A stretch of 64,000 bases of DNA from Rhodobacter capsulatus (GCF_003254295.1 NZ_QKZO01000003.1:73973-137972); one strand, 5' to 3'; positions 36,396 through 45,718 are shown, counted from the first letter of the stretch. A program made the numbers and translations. Notes: a model not told the origin generated them from the sequence alone.

Positions 36396-37855
36396 GCGTC
36401 GCCGTCGGCAGGCAGGGTCTGGGCGCGCGCGAGCGGCAGGAGGATGCCTATGCGATCTCGTGTCAAAGCGAGACCGACCCGGCAACCGATTATCTGATCG
36501 TTCTGGCGGACGGCATGGGCGGCCATGTCGGCGGCGAGGTGGCCTCGCGCATCGTGATCGACACGTTCGAGCGCCATTGCATCGCGCAATCGCGCAATCC
36601 CAAGCCCGCCGGACGCCTGTTCGAGGCGATGGAGGTCGCCAATGCCGCCCTGCGCGAACGCATCGCGCGCGAGCCGCAGCTGGCGGGGATGGGCTCGACG
36701 CTGGTGGCGGCGATGAAACTGGGCAGCAGGCTTTACTGGCTTTCGGTCGGGGACAGCGCCCTCTATCTGCTGCGCGGCGGCGTGCTGCGTCGGCTCAACG
36801 CCGATCATTCGGTGCGCGGCGAACTGGCCGAACTGGTGCGCGCGGGCAAGATCCGGTCGCAAGATGCCGAGGCGCACCAGCGCAAGAATGCCCTCAGATC
36901 GGCGCTGATCGGCGAAAAGATCGCCCTGGTGGACGCCAATTCGATCCAGCTGGAGCGCAAGGACATCCTCTTGCTGGCCAGCGACGGGCTCGAGACCCTG
37001 GACGAAAGCCGCATCCGTCAGATCCTGTCGCAGCCCGGGCGCAGCGCGCCGCAGGAGATTGCGGCCGATCTGCTCAATGCCGTCGATGCGGCACGGGCCC
37101 CGAGGCAGGACAATACCACCGTCGTCGTGGCCCGCTACGATCCCTCGGCGCTGCGGCTGCTGTCCACCCGCAGTCTCTTCGACCAACGGAATTCGCTGCT
37201 GTCCAAGGTGCCGCCTGCGGCGGCGATCGGTGGCGCGGCCCTGCTGGTGGCGGGTCTGACGACGCTGATCTATCTGATCGGCTGGGGCGGAGAGACCCCG
37301 CCAGCCCCCGGCCAGAGCGCCGCGACCGAAGACGCGACCTCCGCCAAGCCCGCGCCCGACGCCGCTTCGCCGAAGGCCGGACCGCATTCCGCCGCGCCCG
37401 GTGGTGACGACGGCGATCGGGAACGGCCGGGGTCCGAGGCTCCGGGCTTGGCCGTGCCTGAAACGCCCCCGCCGCCAGAGGGCACGCCGCGGACGGAAGC
37501 TGATGCGACGGCGACCGATCCGGCCGATGCCCCCGCGGCAACGGACGACGGGCTGATCGAGGGCGCACCGGAAAGCCGGGCGACGGTCGACGCGGCGCGC
37601 CCGGCCCCCGATGCGATCCCGCCCCCCGATGCGATTGCGCCCGAGGGCGTGACGCCGCCCCCTGCGCCCAAGGAGGAGAAGGCGGTCCCCGAAGCCGCGA
37701 CCGGGGCCGCGACCTCTGCCCCGCAGGCTGCGGAGGCGACGGAAAAGCCGCAGGGTCCGGCCATCTTGACGACCTCGCCTCTGCCTGTGCCGAAAAATCT
37801 GCCCCCCGAAGCCGGGACCGGGGGCGGCGCCGCGGCGGCACCGGCGGGGGAGTAA
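36392..37855 (+). CDS. PP2C-type Ser/Thr phosphatase with membrane anchor (PppA-like)
   Basis: This 487-residue protein contains a full PP2C domain over residues ~1-250: RQEDAYAI, LADGMGGHVGGEVAS, GSTLVAA, VGDSALYLLRGG, LASDGLE and DNTTVVVARY carry the metal-binding Asp/Gly residues. A membrane helix near 272-294 is followed by a ~190-residue Ala/Pro/Glu-rich tail, presumably periplasmic. It would reverse phosphorylation by the kinases at 37862 and 44366; PppA does this for PpkA in T6SS control. The ATG 36392 start overlaps the FHA gene and gives the standard PP2C N-terminus. The long low-complexity tail is not part of normal PppA (~240 residues). Confidence 0.92.
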   Translation: MSVAVGRQGLGARERQEDAYAISCQSETDPATDYLIVLADGMGGHVGGEVASRIVIDTFERHCIAQSRNPKPAGRLFEAMEVANAALRERIAREPQLAGMGSTLVAAMKLGSRLYWLSVGDSALYLLRGGVLRRLNADHSVRGELAELVRAGKIRSQDAEAHQRKNALRSALIGEKIALVDANSIQLERKDILLLASDGLETLDESRIRQILSQPGRSAPQEIAADLLNAVDAARAPRQDNTTVVVARYDPSALRLLSTRSLFDQRNSLLSKVPPAAAIGGAALLVAGLTTLIYLIGWGGETPPAPGQSAATEDATSAKPAPDAASPKAGPHSAAPGGDDGDRERPGSEAPGLAVPETPPPPEGTPRTEADATATDPADAPAATDDGLIEGAPESRATVDAARPAPDAIPPPDAIAPEGVTPPPAPKEEKAVPEAATGAATSAPQAAEATEKPQGPAILTTSPLPVPKNLPPEAGTGGGAAAAPAGE

Positions 37856-37861
37856 CGACCG

Positions 37862-39010
37862 ATGCAGGACGCGCTGCCGGTCGGAACGAAGATCGCGGGC
37901 TTCGTGCTCGACGCCCCGTTGGGGCAAGGGGGATTTGGCATCACCTATCGCGCCCGGTCGCAGGACGGGGCGGGCGATTACGCGATCAAGGAATATTTTC
38001 CGTCGGATTTCGCCCGGCGGGCCGCAGACGGGATCGTGCTGCCGCGCGACGGCAAGGAGGCGGCACGCAATTTCGAGATCGGCCGCAAGGCCTTTCTGGA
38101 GGAAGCCTTCATTCTCAAGGATTTGCCGCGTCAACCGGGCCTTGTCCGGGTCCGCGGCGCCTTCGAGAAGCTTGGAACCGCCTATTGTCTGATGGATTAT
38201 GTCGCCGGAGACCCGCTGGACGTCTTTGCCCGTCTGCGCGCGCAGTCGGGCGAACTGCCCGACGAAAGACAGCTGCGCAAACTGATCGTCACGCTGTGCC
38301 GGGCCTTGAGCGCCGTGCACAAGACGGGCTTCATCCATCGCGACGTCAAACCCTCCAACATCATCATGACCGCTTCGGGCGCGCCGGTTCTGATCGACTT
38401 CGGCGCGGCACGCCGGATCGGCCAGGGACGCGGGCTGGGCTCGATGCTGTCGCGCAAATACGGGGCGCTCGAACAATTCCCCGGCCTGCCGCGCAGCCGG
38501 ACCGGGGGACAGACCCTGATCGAAGGGCCCTGGACCGACCTCTTTGCCCTGTCGGTCGTGCTTTATGAATGGATCTCCCAAAGCGTGCCCCCGCCCGCCG
38601 ATTTGCGTGCCGAGGAACAGGCGCGCAGCGGCAGCGATCCTTATGTGCCGGTGCGCCAGATGCTGCGCCGCAATCGCGTCGAGACGGTCCATTCCGACAC
38701 GCTTCTCGCGCTGATCGACCGGGGCTGCGCGCTGATGCCCAAGGACCGGCCGCAGACCGCGCTCGACTATTGCCGCCCGATCGAGCGGATGGGGCCGCTG
38801 CCCGGCGGCCCGAGCGCGGGTCCGACGCCCCCTCCCCTTCCCGGCGCCAGCGAGGAGGTCGCGGCCTCCGCCAGACCTCGGCCAGTGCCGCATATCCAGT
38901 CCGACGGACCGCGATCCGACCGCGCCAAGATCGTCACGATGCTTCTGATCATTTTGGGCATTGCCATTGGCGCGACGCTTTTCGGTTTGATCCCGCAGGA
39001 GAAATTCTGA
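37862..39010 (+). CDS. Ser/Thr protein kinase with C-terminal membrane anchor (kinase 1)
   Basis: This 382-residue eukaryotic-like kinase has the glycine loop GQGGFGITYRAR near residue 22, catalytic Lys in YAIKEYFP, HRDVKPSNII near 160 (all catalytic residues present) and DFGAARRIG. A Pro-rich linker leads to a single membrane helix at the very C-terminus (IVTMLLIILGIAIGATLFGL), so the kinase domain is cytosolic. GITYRAR and KEYFP are typical of proteobacterial kinases associated with T6SS-like or FHA clusters. The gene starts 6 nt after the phosphatase stop, and its stop overlaps the next ATG (TGATG). Kinase, phosphatase and FHA reader in a row form a closed phosphorylation switch. Confidence 0.92.
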   Translation: MQDALPVGTKIAGFVLDAPLGQGGFGITYRARSQDGAGDYAIKEYFPSDFARRAADGIVLPRDGKEAARNFEIGRKAFLEEAFILKDLPRQPGLVRVRGAFEKLGTAYCLMDYVAGDPLDVFARLRAQSGELPDERQLRKLIVTLCRALSAVHKTGFIHRDVKPSNIIMTASGAPVLIDFGAARRIGQGRGLGSMLSRKYGALEQFPGLPRSRTGGQTLIEGPWTDLFALSVVLYEWISQSVPPPADLRAEEQARSGSDPYVPVRQMLRRNRVETVHSDTLLALIDRGCALMPKDRPQTALDYCRPIERMGPLPGGPSAGPTPPPLPGASEEVAASARPRPVPHIQSDGPRSDRAKIVTMLLIILGIAIGATLFGLIPQEKF

Positions 39011-40455
39011 TGCGCAGCACCACCCTCAGACTGCGTCGCCTTGCCCCTGCGCGCCTGTCCTGCGGCGCGGGGCTGGTGTTGACCTGCCTTGCGCTGACGG
39101 GCGGGGGCCTTCCTGCCGTTGCCCCTGCCCAGACGCCTTCGCTCGAGATGATCGTCTCGGCCGCCGATCCCGCCGTGGGCCGGGTGCTGGTCGAGGGCCC
39201 CGGAAGCGTCGGAACCGGTTCGGGGTTCATTCTGGGGCGCGCCGCACAGGGGGCAGAGCTTCACTTTCTGACCAACCATCACGTGATCAGGGGCGCCAGC
39301 ACGATCCTTGTGGGGTTTCATCAGGATGGCGCGGTTTTCGTCTATGATGCCGAGATCGCCGCCCAGAGCGCCGAAATCGATCTGGCGGTGCTGACGCTGC
39401 GCCCGAATGCGGGCGGCAGGGATCCTTCGAACCGGCACCGGATCAAGGCGTTGCCGATCCGTCGGCAGCTTGCGCGCAAGGGTGAAAGCGTGGAGGCGAT
39501 CGGCTTTCCCGGGACCTCGGATTTTCTGGGCACGACGCTTTTCGATCCGGACTTTTTCATCTCGACGCTGACCAGCGGCAATGTGTCGAAGATCACCCAT
39601 GCCAATTGGGACGATCCCGGCAGCGACACGCGTTTCGACATCGTGCAGCACACATCGGCGATCAATCCGGGCAACTCGGGCGGGCCCTTGCTGGATCGCT
39701 GCGCCCAGGTCGTGGGGCTCAATACCGCGGTGGCGACAGACAGCGGCGAGGGCGATGCCGCCAACGACACCTATTGGGCGATCGGGGCGCCCGAGATGAT
39801 CGGATTTCTGGACGATCATGGCATTCCCTTTCAGCTCGCAAGCAGCGATTGCGCCGGGCCCGGGGCAGAGGCCGGGGCGCTGGCGCAAGCGCCGGCCCCC
39901 GCGCCATTGCCCCCCGCGCCGCTGCCCCCCGCAACCGCGACGCGGCCTGCCGCCCCCGCCGAGAGCCTGCCGAAGATGGTGTTCCGGCTTCCCACTTGGG
40001 CGGTCGCGGCGATGGCCTTCGCCGCCGCGCTTGTGGTGATCGGCGGTGCGGTGCTGGCGGCGCGGTCCCGGCCCGCGCCGGAGCTTGCGTCGGGGCCCGC
40101 CCCGGAGCCGCTGATCCTTCCCGGAACCGGGCGCCCCGGGGCCACGGCTCTGACGCTGGTGTTCGGCGGTGATCTGCGGCATGGCGTCGATCGTGACCGG
40201 CTGAGCCGCGGCTTGCGCATCGGACGTGGCCCCGAGGCCGATATCCGCGTCGATGGCGCGGGGATGAGCCGCCTGCATGCCGGGCTGCGCCTTGAAGGGC
40301 GGCGGCTGATGCTGACCGATCTGGGCTCGACCAACGGCACCCTGGTCGATGGCCGCCGACTGGTCCCGAACCGCCCGGTGCAGATCACCTCGCGCTCCCG
40401 CATCGTGATGGGCTCCGAGCCGGTGTCGCTGATCCCGACCGAGGCACGCGGATGA
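39010..40455 (+). CDS. Secreted trypsin-like protease - TM - cytosolic FHA domain
   Basis: This 481-residue protein has an N-terminal signal region (ARLSCGAGLVLTCLALTGGG) and a trypsin/DegP-like domain. The catalytic triad is visible as TNHHVIR (His near 96), AEIDLAVL (Asp near 126) and NPGNSGGPLL (Ser near 222). A Pro-rich linker, a membrane helix near 330-350 (TWAVAAMAFAAALVVIGGAV) and a C-terminal FHA domain (RIGRGPEADIRVDG, MSRLHA, GSTNGTLVDG) follow. No PDZ domain is present. Protease in the periplasm and phosphothreonine reader in the cytosol suggest signalling across the membrane, in either direction. The topology repeats that of the protein at 34138, with a protease in place of the vWA domain. 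Confidence 0.9.
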   Translation: MRSTTLRLRRLAPARLSCGAGLVLTCLALTGGGLPAVAPAQTPSLEMIVSAADPAVGRVLVEGPGSVGTGSGFILGRAAQGAELHFLTNHHVIRGASTILVGFHQDGAVFVYDAEIAAQSAEIDLAVLTLRPNAGGRDPSNRHRIKALPIRRQLARKGESVEAIGFPGTSDFLGTTLFDPDFFISTLTSGNVSKITHANWDDPGSDTRFDIVQHTSAINPGNSGGPLLDRCAQVVGLNTAVATDSGEGDAANDTYWAIGAPEMIGFLDDHGIPFQLASSDCAGPGAEAGALAQAPAPAPLPPAPLPPATATRPAAPAESLPKMVFRLPTWAVAAMAFAAALVVIGGAVLAARSRPAPELASGPAPEPLILPGTGRPGATALTLVFGGDLRHGVDRDRLSRGLRIGRGPEADIRVDGAGMSRLHAGLRLEGRRLMLTDLGSTNGTLVDGRRLVPNRPVQITSRSRIVMGSEPVSLIPTEARG

Positions 40456-41162
40456 CCGGGCGGGTGCTGCAGGTGCGCAATCTGGGGATCAGGCTGAGCC
40501 CCGAATTCGCCGTGGTCATCGACCGGCTTGACCTTGAGCCCGGAGAGGTGCGGGTGTTCGACAGTGCCTCGGGCACCGGCAAGAGCACCGCGCTCGGGCT
40601 GATCGGCGCGGCGATCCCGGGTGGCGGCATGCCGGGGGAAAGCCTGCGGCTGTGCGGTCGGGCGGTGACGGGCGGCGCCGTCGACCGGGCGCATTGCGCG
40701 CCCCCCGACGTTCTGGGCTTCGTGTTGCAGACCGCAAGGCTGGTGCCGTTCCTGACGCTGGGCGAGAATATCGCCCTGCCGATGCGGCTGACCGGCCTTG
40801 CGCCCGATCCGGACTGGAGCCGCCATGTGCTTGACCGGCTGGGCATCGCGGATCTGCTGGGGCGGCGGCCCGATCAGGTTTCGGTCGGCCAGCGCCAGCG
40901 CGCGGCCGTGGCCCGGGCGCTGTGGGCGCGGCCGCGCCTGCTGCTCCTGGACGAGCCGGTCTCGGCGCTTGATCCGGCCAATACCGCCGCGGTCGAGGCG
41001 CTGATCGCCGAATTGGCCGCCGCGGCGGGGGCGGCGGTGTTGCTGGCCTCGCACAAGGCGGCCGAGGGCGCCTTTGGCGGGGCGCCGCGCTGCCGTCACC
41101 GGCTGGTCATCGACCGCGAGGGGGTGCAGGTGAGCCTGTTTACCGGGCAGGAGGCGGCATGA
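40452..41162 (+). CDS. ABC transporter ATPase (TagT/LolD-like)
   Basis: This 236-residue ATP-binding subunit has Walker A SASGTGKST near 40-48, an ABC signature altered to VSVGQRQRAAVARAL (LSGGQ replaced by VSVGQ), Walker B LLLLDEPVSALDP and an H-loop SHK. Together with the FtsX-type permease encoded next (4-nt ATGA overlap) it forms a MacB/LolCDE-type ABC pair. Such pairs do mechanical work rather than import. Position next to a TagR-like gene, kinases, PP2C and FHA genes matches TagT of the T6SS threonine phosphorylation pathway. Lipoprotein sorting (LolD) is the alternative but unlikely here, since lolCDE is normally a separate core locus. Confidence 0.88.
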   Translation: MTGRVLQVRNLGIRLSPEFAVVIDRLDLEPGEVRVFDSASGTGKSTALGLIGAAIPGGGMPGESLRLCGRAVTGGAVDRAHCAPPDVLGFVLQTARLVPFLTLGENIALPMRLTGLAPDPDWSRHVLDRLGIADLLGRRPDQVSVGQRQRAAVARALWARPRLLLLDEPVSALDPANTAAVEALIAELAAAAGAAVLLASHKAAEGAFGGAPRCRHRLVIDREGVQVSLFTGQEAA

Positions 41163-42352
41163 AACAGGCGCTCATGATCGCCTGGCGCGAGATGCGGCAC
41201 GAATGGCTGGCCAGCCTGTGTTTCGTTGCGGCCCTGGCGGGGGGGCTGGCGCCGCTTCTGGTGGTGCTGTCGCTGAAAAACGGCGTGATCGAGGCGATGG
41301 TCGATCGGCTTGTCGAGGACCCCGCCAACCGCGAGCTGATCGCGGTCGGGGCGGGGCGGCACGATGCGGCGTTTTTCGAGCTGTTGCGCCAGCGGCCCGA
41401 CGTGGCTTTCGCGATGCCCGCCACGCGCTCGATCAACGCCCAGGCCAATGCCCTGCGCAACAGCGCGGGCCGCGAGACCGCGCGCGCGGTGACGCTGATC
41501 GGATCGGGCGAAGGCGATCCGCTGCTCGCGGGGGCGGCCCCCTTTGTCGCGCCCGGGGGGGTGGTGCTCAGCGAGACGCTGGCCAAGGCGCTGCAGCTGC
41601 AGGCGGGCGGACAGGTCGAGATCCTGATCGCGCGCGATATCGACGGGCGGCAAGAGGCGGCACGGGCGGATCTCGAAGTGCTCGGCGTCCTGCCCGCGGT
41701 GCGCTATCCGCGCGCGGCGCTGTTTCTGGCGCTGCCCGATCTTCTGGCGGTCGAGATGTTTCGCGACGATCCCGCGATCACCCCGGCCGATTGGCGCAGC
41801 CCCCGGGCCGAGCCCGACAGCTACGCCTCGTTCCGGCTTTATGCCCGCCGTCTGGAAGACCTGACCCCGCTTGCCGCGGCCTTGCGGGCCCAAGGCGTGG
41901 AGACCCGGCCGCGGGCGCAGAATGCCGAGCTTCTGCTGGGGTTTCGAGACACGCTCGGGCTTCTTTACGCGCTGATCGCGGCTTTGGCGGTGGCGGGGTT
42001 CTGGGCGGCGATGGCGGCCAATCTGCGCGCCATGGTGGCGCGTCAACGGGTTGCCTTCAGCCTGTTGTCGCTGATCGGCATGGCAAACAGGCGGCGTCGG
42101 CTGGTTCCGATGCTGCAATCGCTGATCCTGGTGATGGCCGGGATCGTTTTGACGCTGGCGCTGGTTCTGGGCCTCGATCTGGCGGTGAACCGGCTTTTCG
42201 AAAGCACGACCGGCGAAACCGTCGCGCGGCTGCGGCTGTGCGATATCGGCGTGACATTGCTGCTCGGGATCGTGACGGCGGTGACGGCGGCGCTTTGGGC
42301 GGTGCGGGCGATCGACCGCATCGGGGCCGAAGACGTGCTGCGGGAAGGATGA
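41159..42352 (+). CDS. FtsX/MacB-type permease (TagS-like)
   Basis: This 397-residue permease has one membrane helix at residues ~20-40 (SLCFVAALAGGLAPLLVVLSL), a periplasmic domain of about 230 residues, and three further helices near 265-285, 315-340 and 365-385. This is the four-helix MacB/FtsX arrangement. The periplasmic part begins LKNGVIEAMVDRL as in TagS/LolC proteins. It starts inside the ATPase gene (4-nt overlap), and the TagR-like gene follows after 10 nt. It presumably relays an envelope signal with the lipoproteins and the TagR-like protein to the kinases; the ligand is unknown. Confidence 0.87.
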   Translation: MKQALMIAWREMRHEWLASLCFVAALAGGLAPLLVVLSLKNGVIEAMVDRLVEDPANRELIAVGAGRHDAAFFELLRQRPDVAFAMPATRSINAQANALRNSAGRETARAVTLIGSGEGDPLLAGAAPFVAPGGVVLSETLAKALQLQAGGQVEILIARDIDGRQEAARADLEVLGVLPAVRYPRAALFLALPDLLAVEMFRDDPAITPADWRSPRAEPDSYASFRLYARRLEDLTPLAAALRAQGVETRPRAQNAELLLGFRDTLGLLYALIAALAVAGFWAAMAANLRAMVARQRVAFSLLSLIGMANRRRRLVPMLQSLILVMAGIVLTLALVLGLDLAVNRLFESTTGETVARLRLCDIGVTLLLGIVTAVTAALWAVRAIDRIGAEDVLREG

Positions 42353-42362
42353 GGACGGAGGC

Positions 42363-44057
42363 ATGCCGATGCGGACAGGACCGATGCGGACGGGATGGAT
42401 GACGATGATCGCGACGGCGGCTGCGCTGGCCACCATGTCGGGTGCGGTTTTCGCGCAGACCGCGGCCGCGCCTGCGATCACCTGGGAGGAAAAATATTAC
42501 AACCCGCAACCCGCCGAGGGAGATCTGACCCTGCCCATGCCCTGTGGCGGGGCGATGGTGTTTCGTCGCATCGACACGCCGAACACCGAGGGGGCGATCG
42601 GCGATGTCGCGGTGGTTCTGGGTCAGGAGGGAGAGGCGCAGCCCTATCTTGACGGGCTGCGGCGCGGTTACGTCTCGGGACCGTTTTCGGATGCGGACGG
42701 CGCGGCGGACAGCGCGGCGGGCAGCTCGGCGCGCGGCTATTTCTGGATGGCGAAATACGAACTGGCCGAGGCGCAATATACCGCCGTGACCGCGCCGGAA
42801 TGTCCCGACAAGGCGCCGCGCAAGCGCGATTTCCTGCCCGCCGTCGGTCACAGCAAGATCGACTACGATCTGTTCGCGCAAAGCTACACGCTTTGGCTGT
42901 TGCACACCGCGCCGCAGATGCTGCCCGCCGTCGGCGCTACGCGGGCCTTTCTGCGTCTGCCCACCGAGGAGGAATGGGAATTCGCCGAACGCGGCGGCAC
43001 GGCGCTGTCCGAGGCCCAGTTTCGCGCGCCGCTGCCGCCGCTGGCAGAGGGCGAAAGCCTGTCGGAATACGTGGCCTATGGCGGCACCGAGAGCGCGGGC
43101 GGCAAGATCCAGATCATCGGCACGCTCAAGCCCAATGCGCTGGGACTGCATGACATGCTTGGCAATGCCGCCGAAATCATCGGCGCGCCCTTTTACATGG
43201 TGCGGCACGGCAGGATGCACGGGCAGGCGGGCGGCTATGTCAAGCGCGGGGGCGATGCGCGCACCCCGGCCGAGAGCCTTGGTCAGGCGATCCGCTACGA
43301 GGTCGCGCCCTATGATCTGATTTCGGGCACGGTGGCCAGCGACCGCTTCACCGGCACCCGGCTGGTGATCTCGGCCCTGTCGATCACCGCGCCCGACCAG
43401 CAGGCGGCGCTGATCGGGGCGCTTGACGATCTGGCGCGGCCCGATCCCGGGTTGAAGGGCACCGCCACGGAAACCGAGGCGCGGCAGTTGCTGGAGCAAT
43501 TGGCGGCGGCGGCGGCGGACGGGCGCGAGAAATCCCGCATCGAGCGTATCCGCGCGGTGATCGACGCCGCCCAGGCCGAGCGCAACGCGCAGCGGGACCG
43601 CACCTTGCGGATGGTGATTTCCGCCTCGGTGATGGTGTGCGATCAGGCGGTGCAACGGCTGCTGAACGCTTTTGCCATCTCGATGCTGCTGCCCGATTAC
43701 GACAGCATGGAGATGACGGCGATGGCCGCGCATGACACCGCTCTGGCGGCCGAGGTGCGTGCCGAACGCGAGGCGGCCTTGCAGAAGCTGCGCGAGTTGA
43801 AGGCCCTGACCGAGGGCGAGGTGAACGAATATTCCGATCTCGTCGAAGGGCTGGGGGCGGACTATTCCGCCGCGCTGCTGGAGGCGCAGTTGCAGTATCT
43901 GCGGCCCGAAATCCTGGCCCGCTCGGCCCGGCGGGGCTCGTGCCTGGCGCTTCTGGAAACCCATCTGGACGCCCGCCGCACCAAGGGCTTCGCCGATATG
44001 TCACTGATCACCAAGGATTTCACGGCGATGGCCAAAGCCGCCGCCGATCTCAAGTAA
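42363..44057 (+). CDS. Secreted formylglycine-generating-enzyme-fold protein (TagR-like)
   Basis: This ~564-residue protein has a signal peptide (MIATAAALATMSGAVFAQ) and a SUMF1/FGE-fold domain over roughly residues 45-340. Markers are YFWMAKYELAEAQY, LRLPTEEEWEFAERGG, NALGLHDMLGNAAEI and YVKRGGDAR. TagR, the periplasmic activator of PpkA in T6SS, has this fold without enzymatic function. The catalytic Cys pair of true FGEs is not evident. The C-terminal ~200 residues are helical/coiled-coil, longer than in typical TagR. Start choice: ATG 42363 has GGAGG only 2-3 nt away, so ATG 42369 or 42384 may be used. It follows the TagT/TagS-like pair directly. Confidence 0.87.
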   Translation: MPMRTGPMRTGWMTMIATAAALATMSGAVFAQTAAAPAITWEEKYYNPQPAEGDLTLPMPCGGAMVFRRIDTPNTEGAIGDVAVVLGQEGEAQPYLDGLRRGYVSGPFSDADGAADSAAGSSARGYFWMAKYELAEAQYTAVTAPECPDKAPRKRDFLPAVGHSKIDYDLFAQSYTLWLLHTAPQMLPAVGATRAFLRLPTEEEWEFAERGGTALSEAQFRAPLPPLAEGESLSEYVAYGGTESAGGKIQIIGTLKPNALGLHDMLGNAAEIIGAPFYMVRHGRMHGQAGGYVKRGGDARTPAESLGQAIRYEVAPYDLISGTVASDRFTGTRLVISALSITAPDQQAALIGALDDLARPDPGLKGTATETEARQLLEQLAAAAADGREKSRIERIRAVIDAAQAERNAQRDRTLRMVISASVMVCDQAVQRLLNAFAISMLLPDYDSMEMTAMAAHDTALAAEVRAEREAALQKLRELKALTEGEVNEYSDLVEGLGADYSAALLEAQLQYLRPEILARSARRGSCLALLETHLDARRTKGFADMSLITKDFTAMAKAAADLK

Positions 44058-44075
44058 GTCAAGGAAAGGGTTCCA

Positions 44076-44351
44076 ATGCGCGATACACTCAACAAGTCTC
44101 TTGAAGTGCTGATCTGGATCGCCACCACGCTGATGGTGGTGGGCGCGTGCTATCTGGGCGCGATGGTGATCCGGCTTTCGGGGGTGCCTGGCGTCCCGGA
44201 CCCCTCCTGGGTGATGGTCTTCGGCTTTTTGATGATCATCTTCGGGGTCACGATGTCCTTCGTGTTTGCGGGCATCTGCTTTCAGATCATGGATATCCGC
44301 ACCTTCACCAAACACGCCGCCTTTGCGCTGCGCATGCCGCAAAAACGTTGA
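44076..44351 (+). CDS. Small two-helix inner-membrane protein
   Basis: This 91-residue protein has two membrane helices, about residues 10-32 (VLIWIATTLMVVGACYLGAM) and 46-68 (WVMVFGFLMIIFGVTMSFVF), with short termini and a basic C-terminus. AAGGAAAGGG lies upstream of the ATG. It lies between the TagR-like and kinase 2 genes, 18 and 14 nt apart, so it belongs to the operon. I recognise no family. It could help kinase 2 assemble or dimerise in the membrane; this is only positional inference. Confidence 0.72.
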   Translation: MRDTLNKSLEVLIWIATTLMVVGACYLGAMVIRLSGVPGVPDPSWVMVFGFLMIIFGVTMSFVFAGICFQIMDIRTFTKHAAFALRMPQKR

Positions 44352-44365
44352 GCGGGGGGACAAGG

Positions 44366-45718
44366 ATGTCCGCTGGGACGCAAGTGCTGAAACCCGGATC
44401 GGTGGTGCAGGACAGCTATCGGATCGAGTCCCTGCTGGGCGAGGGCGGCATGGGCGCCACTTACCGCGCGATCAATCTGGCCACGGGGCATCCGGTCGCG
44501 GTCAAGGTGATGTCGCCCGCTTTCGCGGCCAACCGGCAGGCGGTCGAGCTGTTTCGCCGGGAATCGACGCATTTGCGCGCGGTGCAGCACGAGGCGATCA
44601 TTCGCTATGAAACCACCTTGCAGGACCGCGAGGGGCGCCTGTTCCTCGTGATGGAATTTGTCGATGGCAAGCCGCTGAAACACTATCTGGCGCGGGGGCA
44701 GCGGCTGGGTTCGGCCGATGTTCTCGGGCTTGGGCTGCGCCTGGCGCAGGGGCTTGACTGCATCCATGCGCTCGGTCTGGTGCATCGCGACATCGCGCCC
44801 GACAACATCCTGATTCCGGGCGACAACGTGAAAAAGGCCAAGCTGATCGACTTCGGTCTGGCCTCCGACACGATCGGCACCGACAAGTCGATCATCGGCA
44901 CCGGGTTTGCGGGCAAACTCGACTTTTGCGCCCCCGAGCAATTCGGGTTGTTCGGCAACCGGGTCGGGGCGGCCACCGATTGCTATGCGCTCGGGCTGGT
45001 CTTGATGAAGGTGGCGGGGCTGGCCGTGCCCGGCGAGGGCAAGGGGCTGGCTGCGATCGAAGACCGGCGCGACGATATCGGGATCGACGGGACGCGGATC
45101 TCGGAACCGTTGTGCCGCGTGCTGGAGCGGCTGCTGGTCGCAGATCCGGCCGGACGCGCCACCGACCTTGTGCCGCTGTTCGAGCAGGCCCTGCTTGACA
45201 CCGCGCACCGGCTGGACAAGACCCCCGCCGCCAAAGCGCCGCCGCCCTCTGCCGTCCCGCCCCTGCCGCCTGCGGTCGAACCGGCCGCCGGGAAGGCGAA
45301 TGCCCGTGCAGGCCTGCTGATCGCGCTTGGCCTTGTCGTTCTTCTGGCGCTTGGCGGCGCGGGTTTTGCGCTGATGGGCCAGCACGGGTCCGCCAGATCC
45401 GATGCCGTCGCCCTGGCGGGGCAGGCCCTGCAGGACGACGATCCGATGGCACGGGTCGATGCGCTGATCGCCACGGGGGGCGCGGACAATCTCAATGCGG
45501 CGCTGGGCAGTCTGATGAAGCTGGCCAACGACCCGGTTCAACCGCTCGAGATCCGCCGCGAGGCGACGCTTGCCATTGCCCGGATGTATGATCCGGCAAC
45601 GCATGACCCGGCCCGGTCCCCGTTTGCCGCGCCCGATCCGGCTGCGGCGCAGCGATTTTACCAGAAGGCGGCAGCGCTGACCGAAGATGCCGCCGCGCAA
45701 GCAAGGGTTTCGCCATGA
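44366..45718 (+). CDS. Ser/Thr protein kinase with TM helix (kinase 2, PpkA-like catalytic half)
   Basis: This 450-residue protein carries a kinase domain at residues ~15-290: GEGGMGATYRA, VAVKVM (Lys), HRDIAPDNIL and DFGLAS. The subdomain VI motif has Ala where HRDxK is usual; catalytic Asp and Asn are kept, so activity is plausible with a modified active site. A Pro-rich linker and a membrane helix near 312-332 follow, then a short periplasmic domain with TPR/HEAT-like helices. ATG 44366 has GGGGGA upstream. Its stop overlaps the ATG of the secreted vWA protein. In P. aeruginosa PpkA, kinase, helix and a periplasmic vWA domain are one polypeptide; here the same parts are split over two genes. 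Confidence 0.9.
   Translation: MSAGTQVLKPGSVVQDSYRIESLLGEGGMGATYRAINLATGHPVAVKVMSPAFAANRQAVELFRRESTHLRAVQHEAIIRYETTLQDREGRLFLVMEFVDGKPLKHYLARGQRLGSADVLGLGLRLAQGLDCIHALGLVHRDIAPDNILIPGDNVKKAKLIDFGLASDTIGTDKSIIGTGFAGKLDFCAPEQFGLFGNRVGAATDCYALGLVLMKVAGLAVPGEGKGLAAIEDRRDDIGIDGTRISEPLCRVLERLLVADPAGRATDLVPLFEQALLDTAHRLDKTPAAKAPPPSAVPPLPPAVEPAAGKANARAGLLIALGLVVLLALGGAGFALMGQHGSARSDAVALAGQALQDDDPMARVDALIATGGADNLNAALGSLMKLANDPVQPLEIRREATLAIARMYDPATHDPARSPFAAPDPAAAQRFYQKAAALTEDAAAQARVSP

Noticed and set aside
36290-38893. 867-codon - strand frame opposite the PP2C and kinase genes
   Set aside because: The + strand has complete PP2C and kinase motifs; the antisense product has low complexity.
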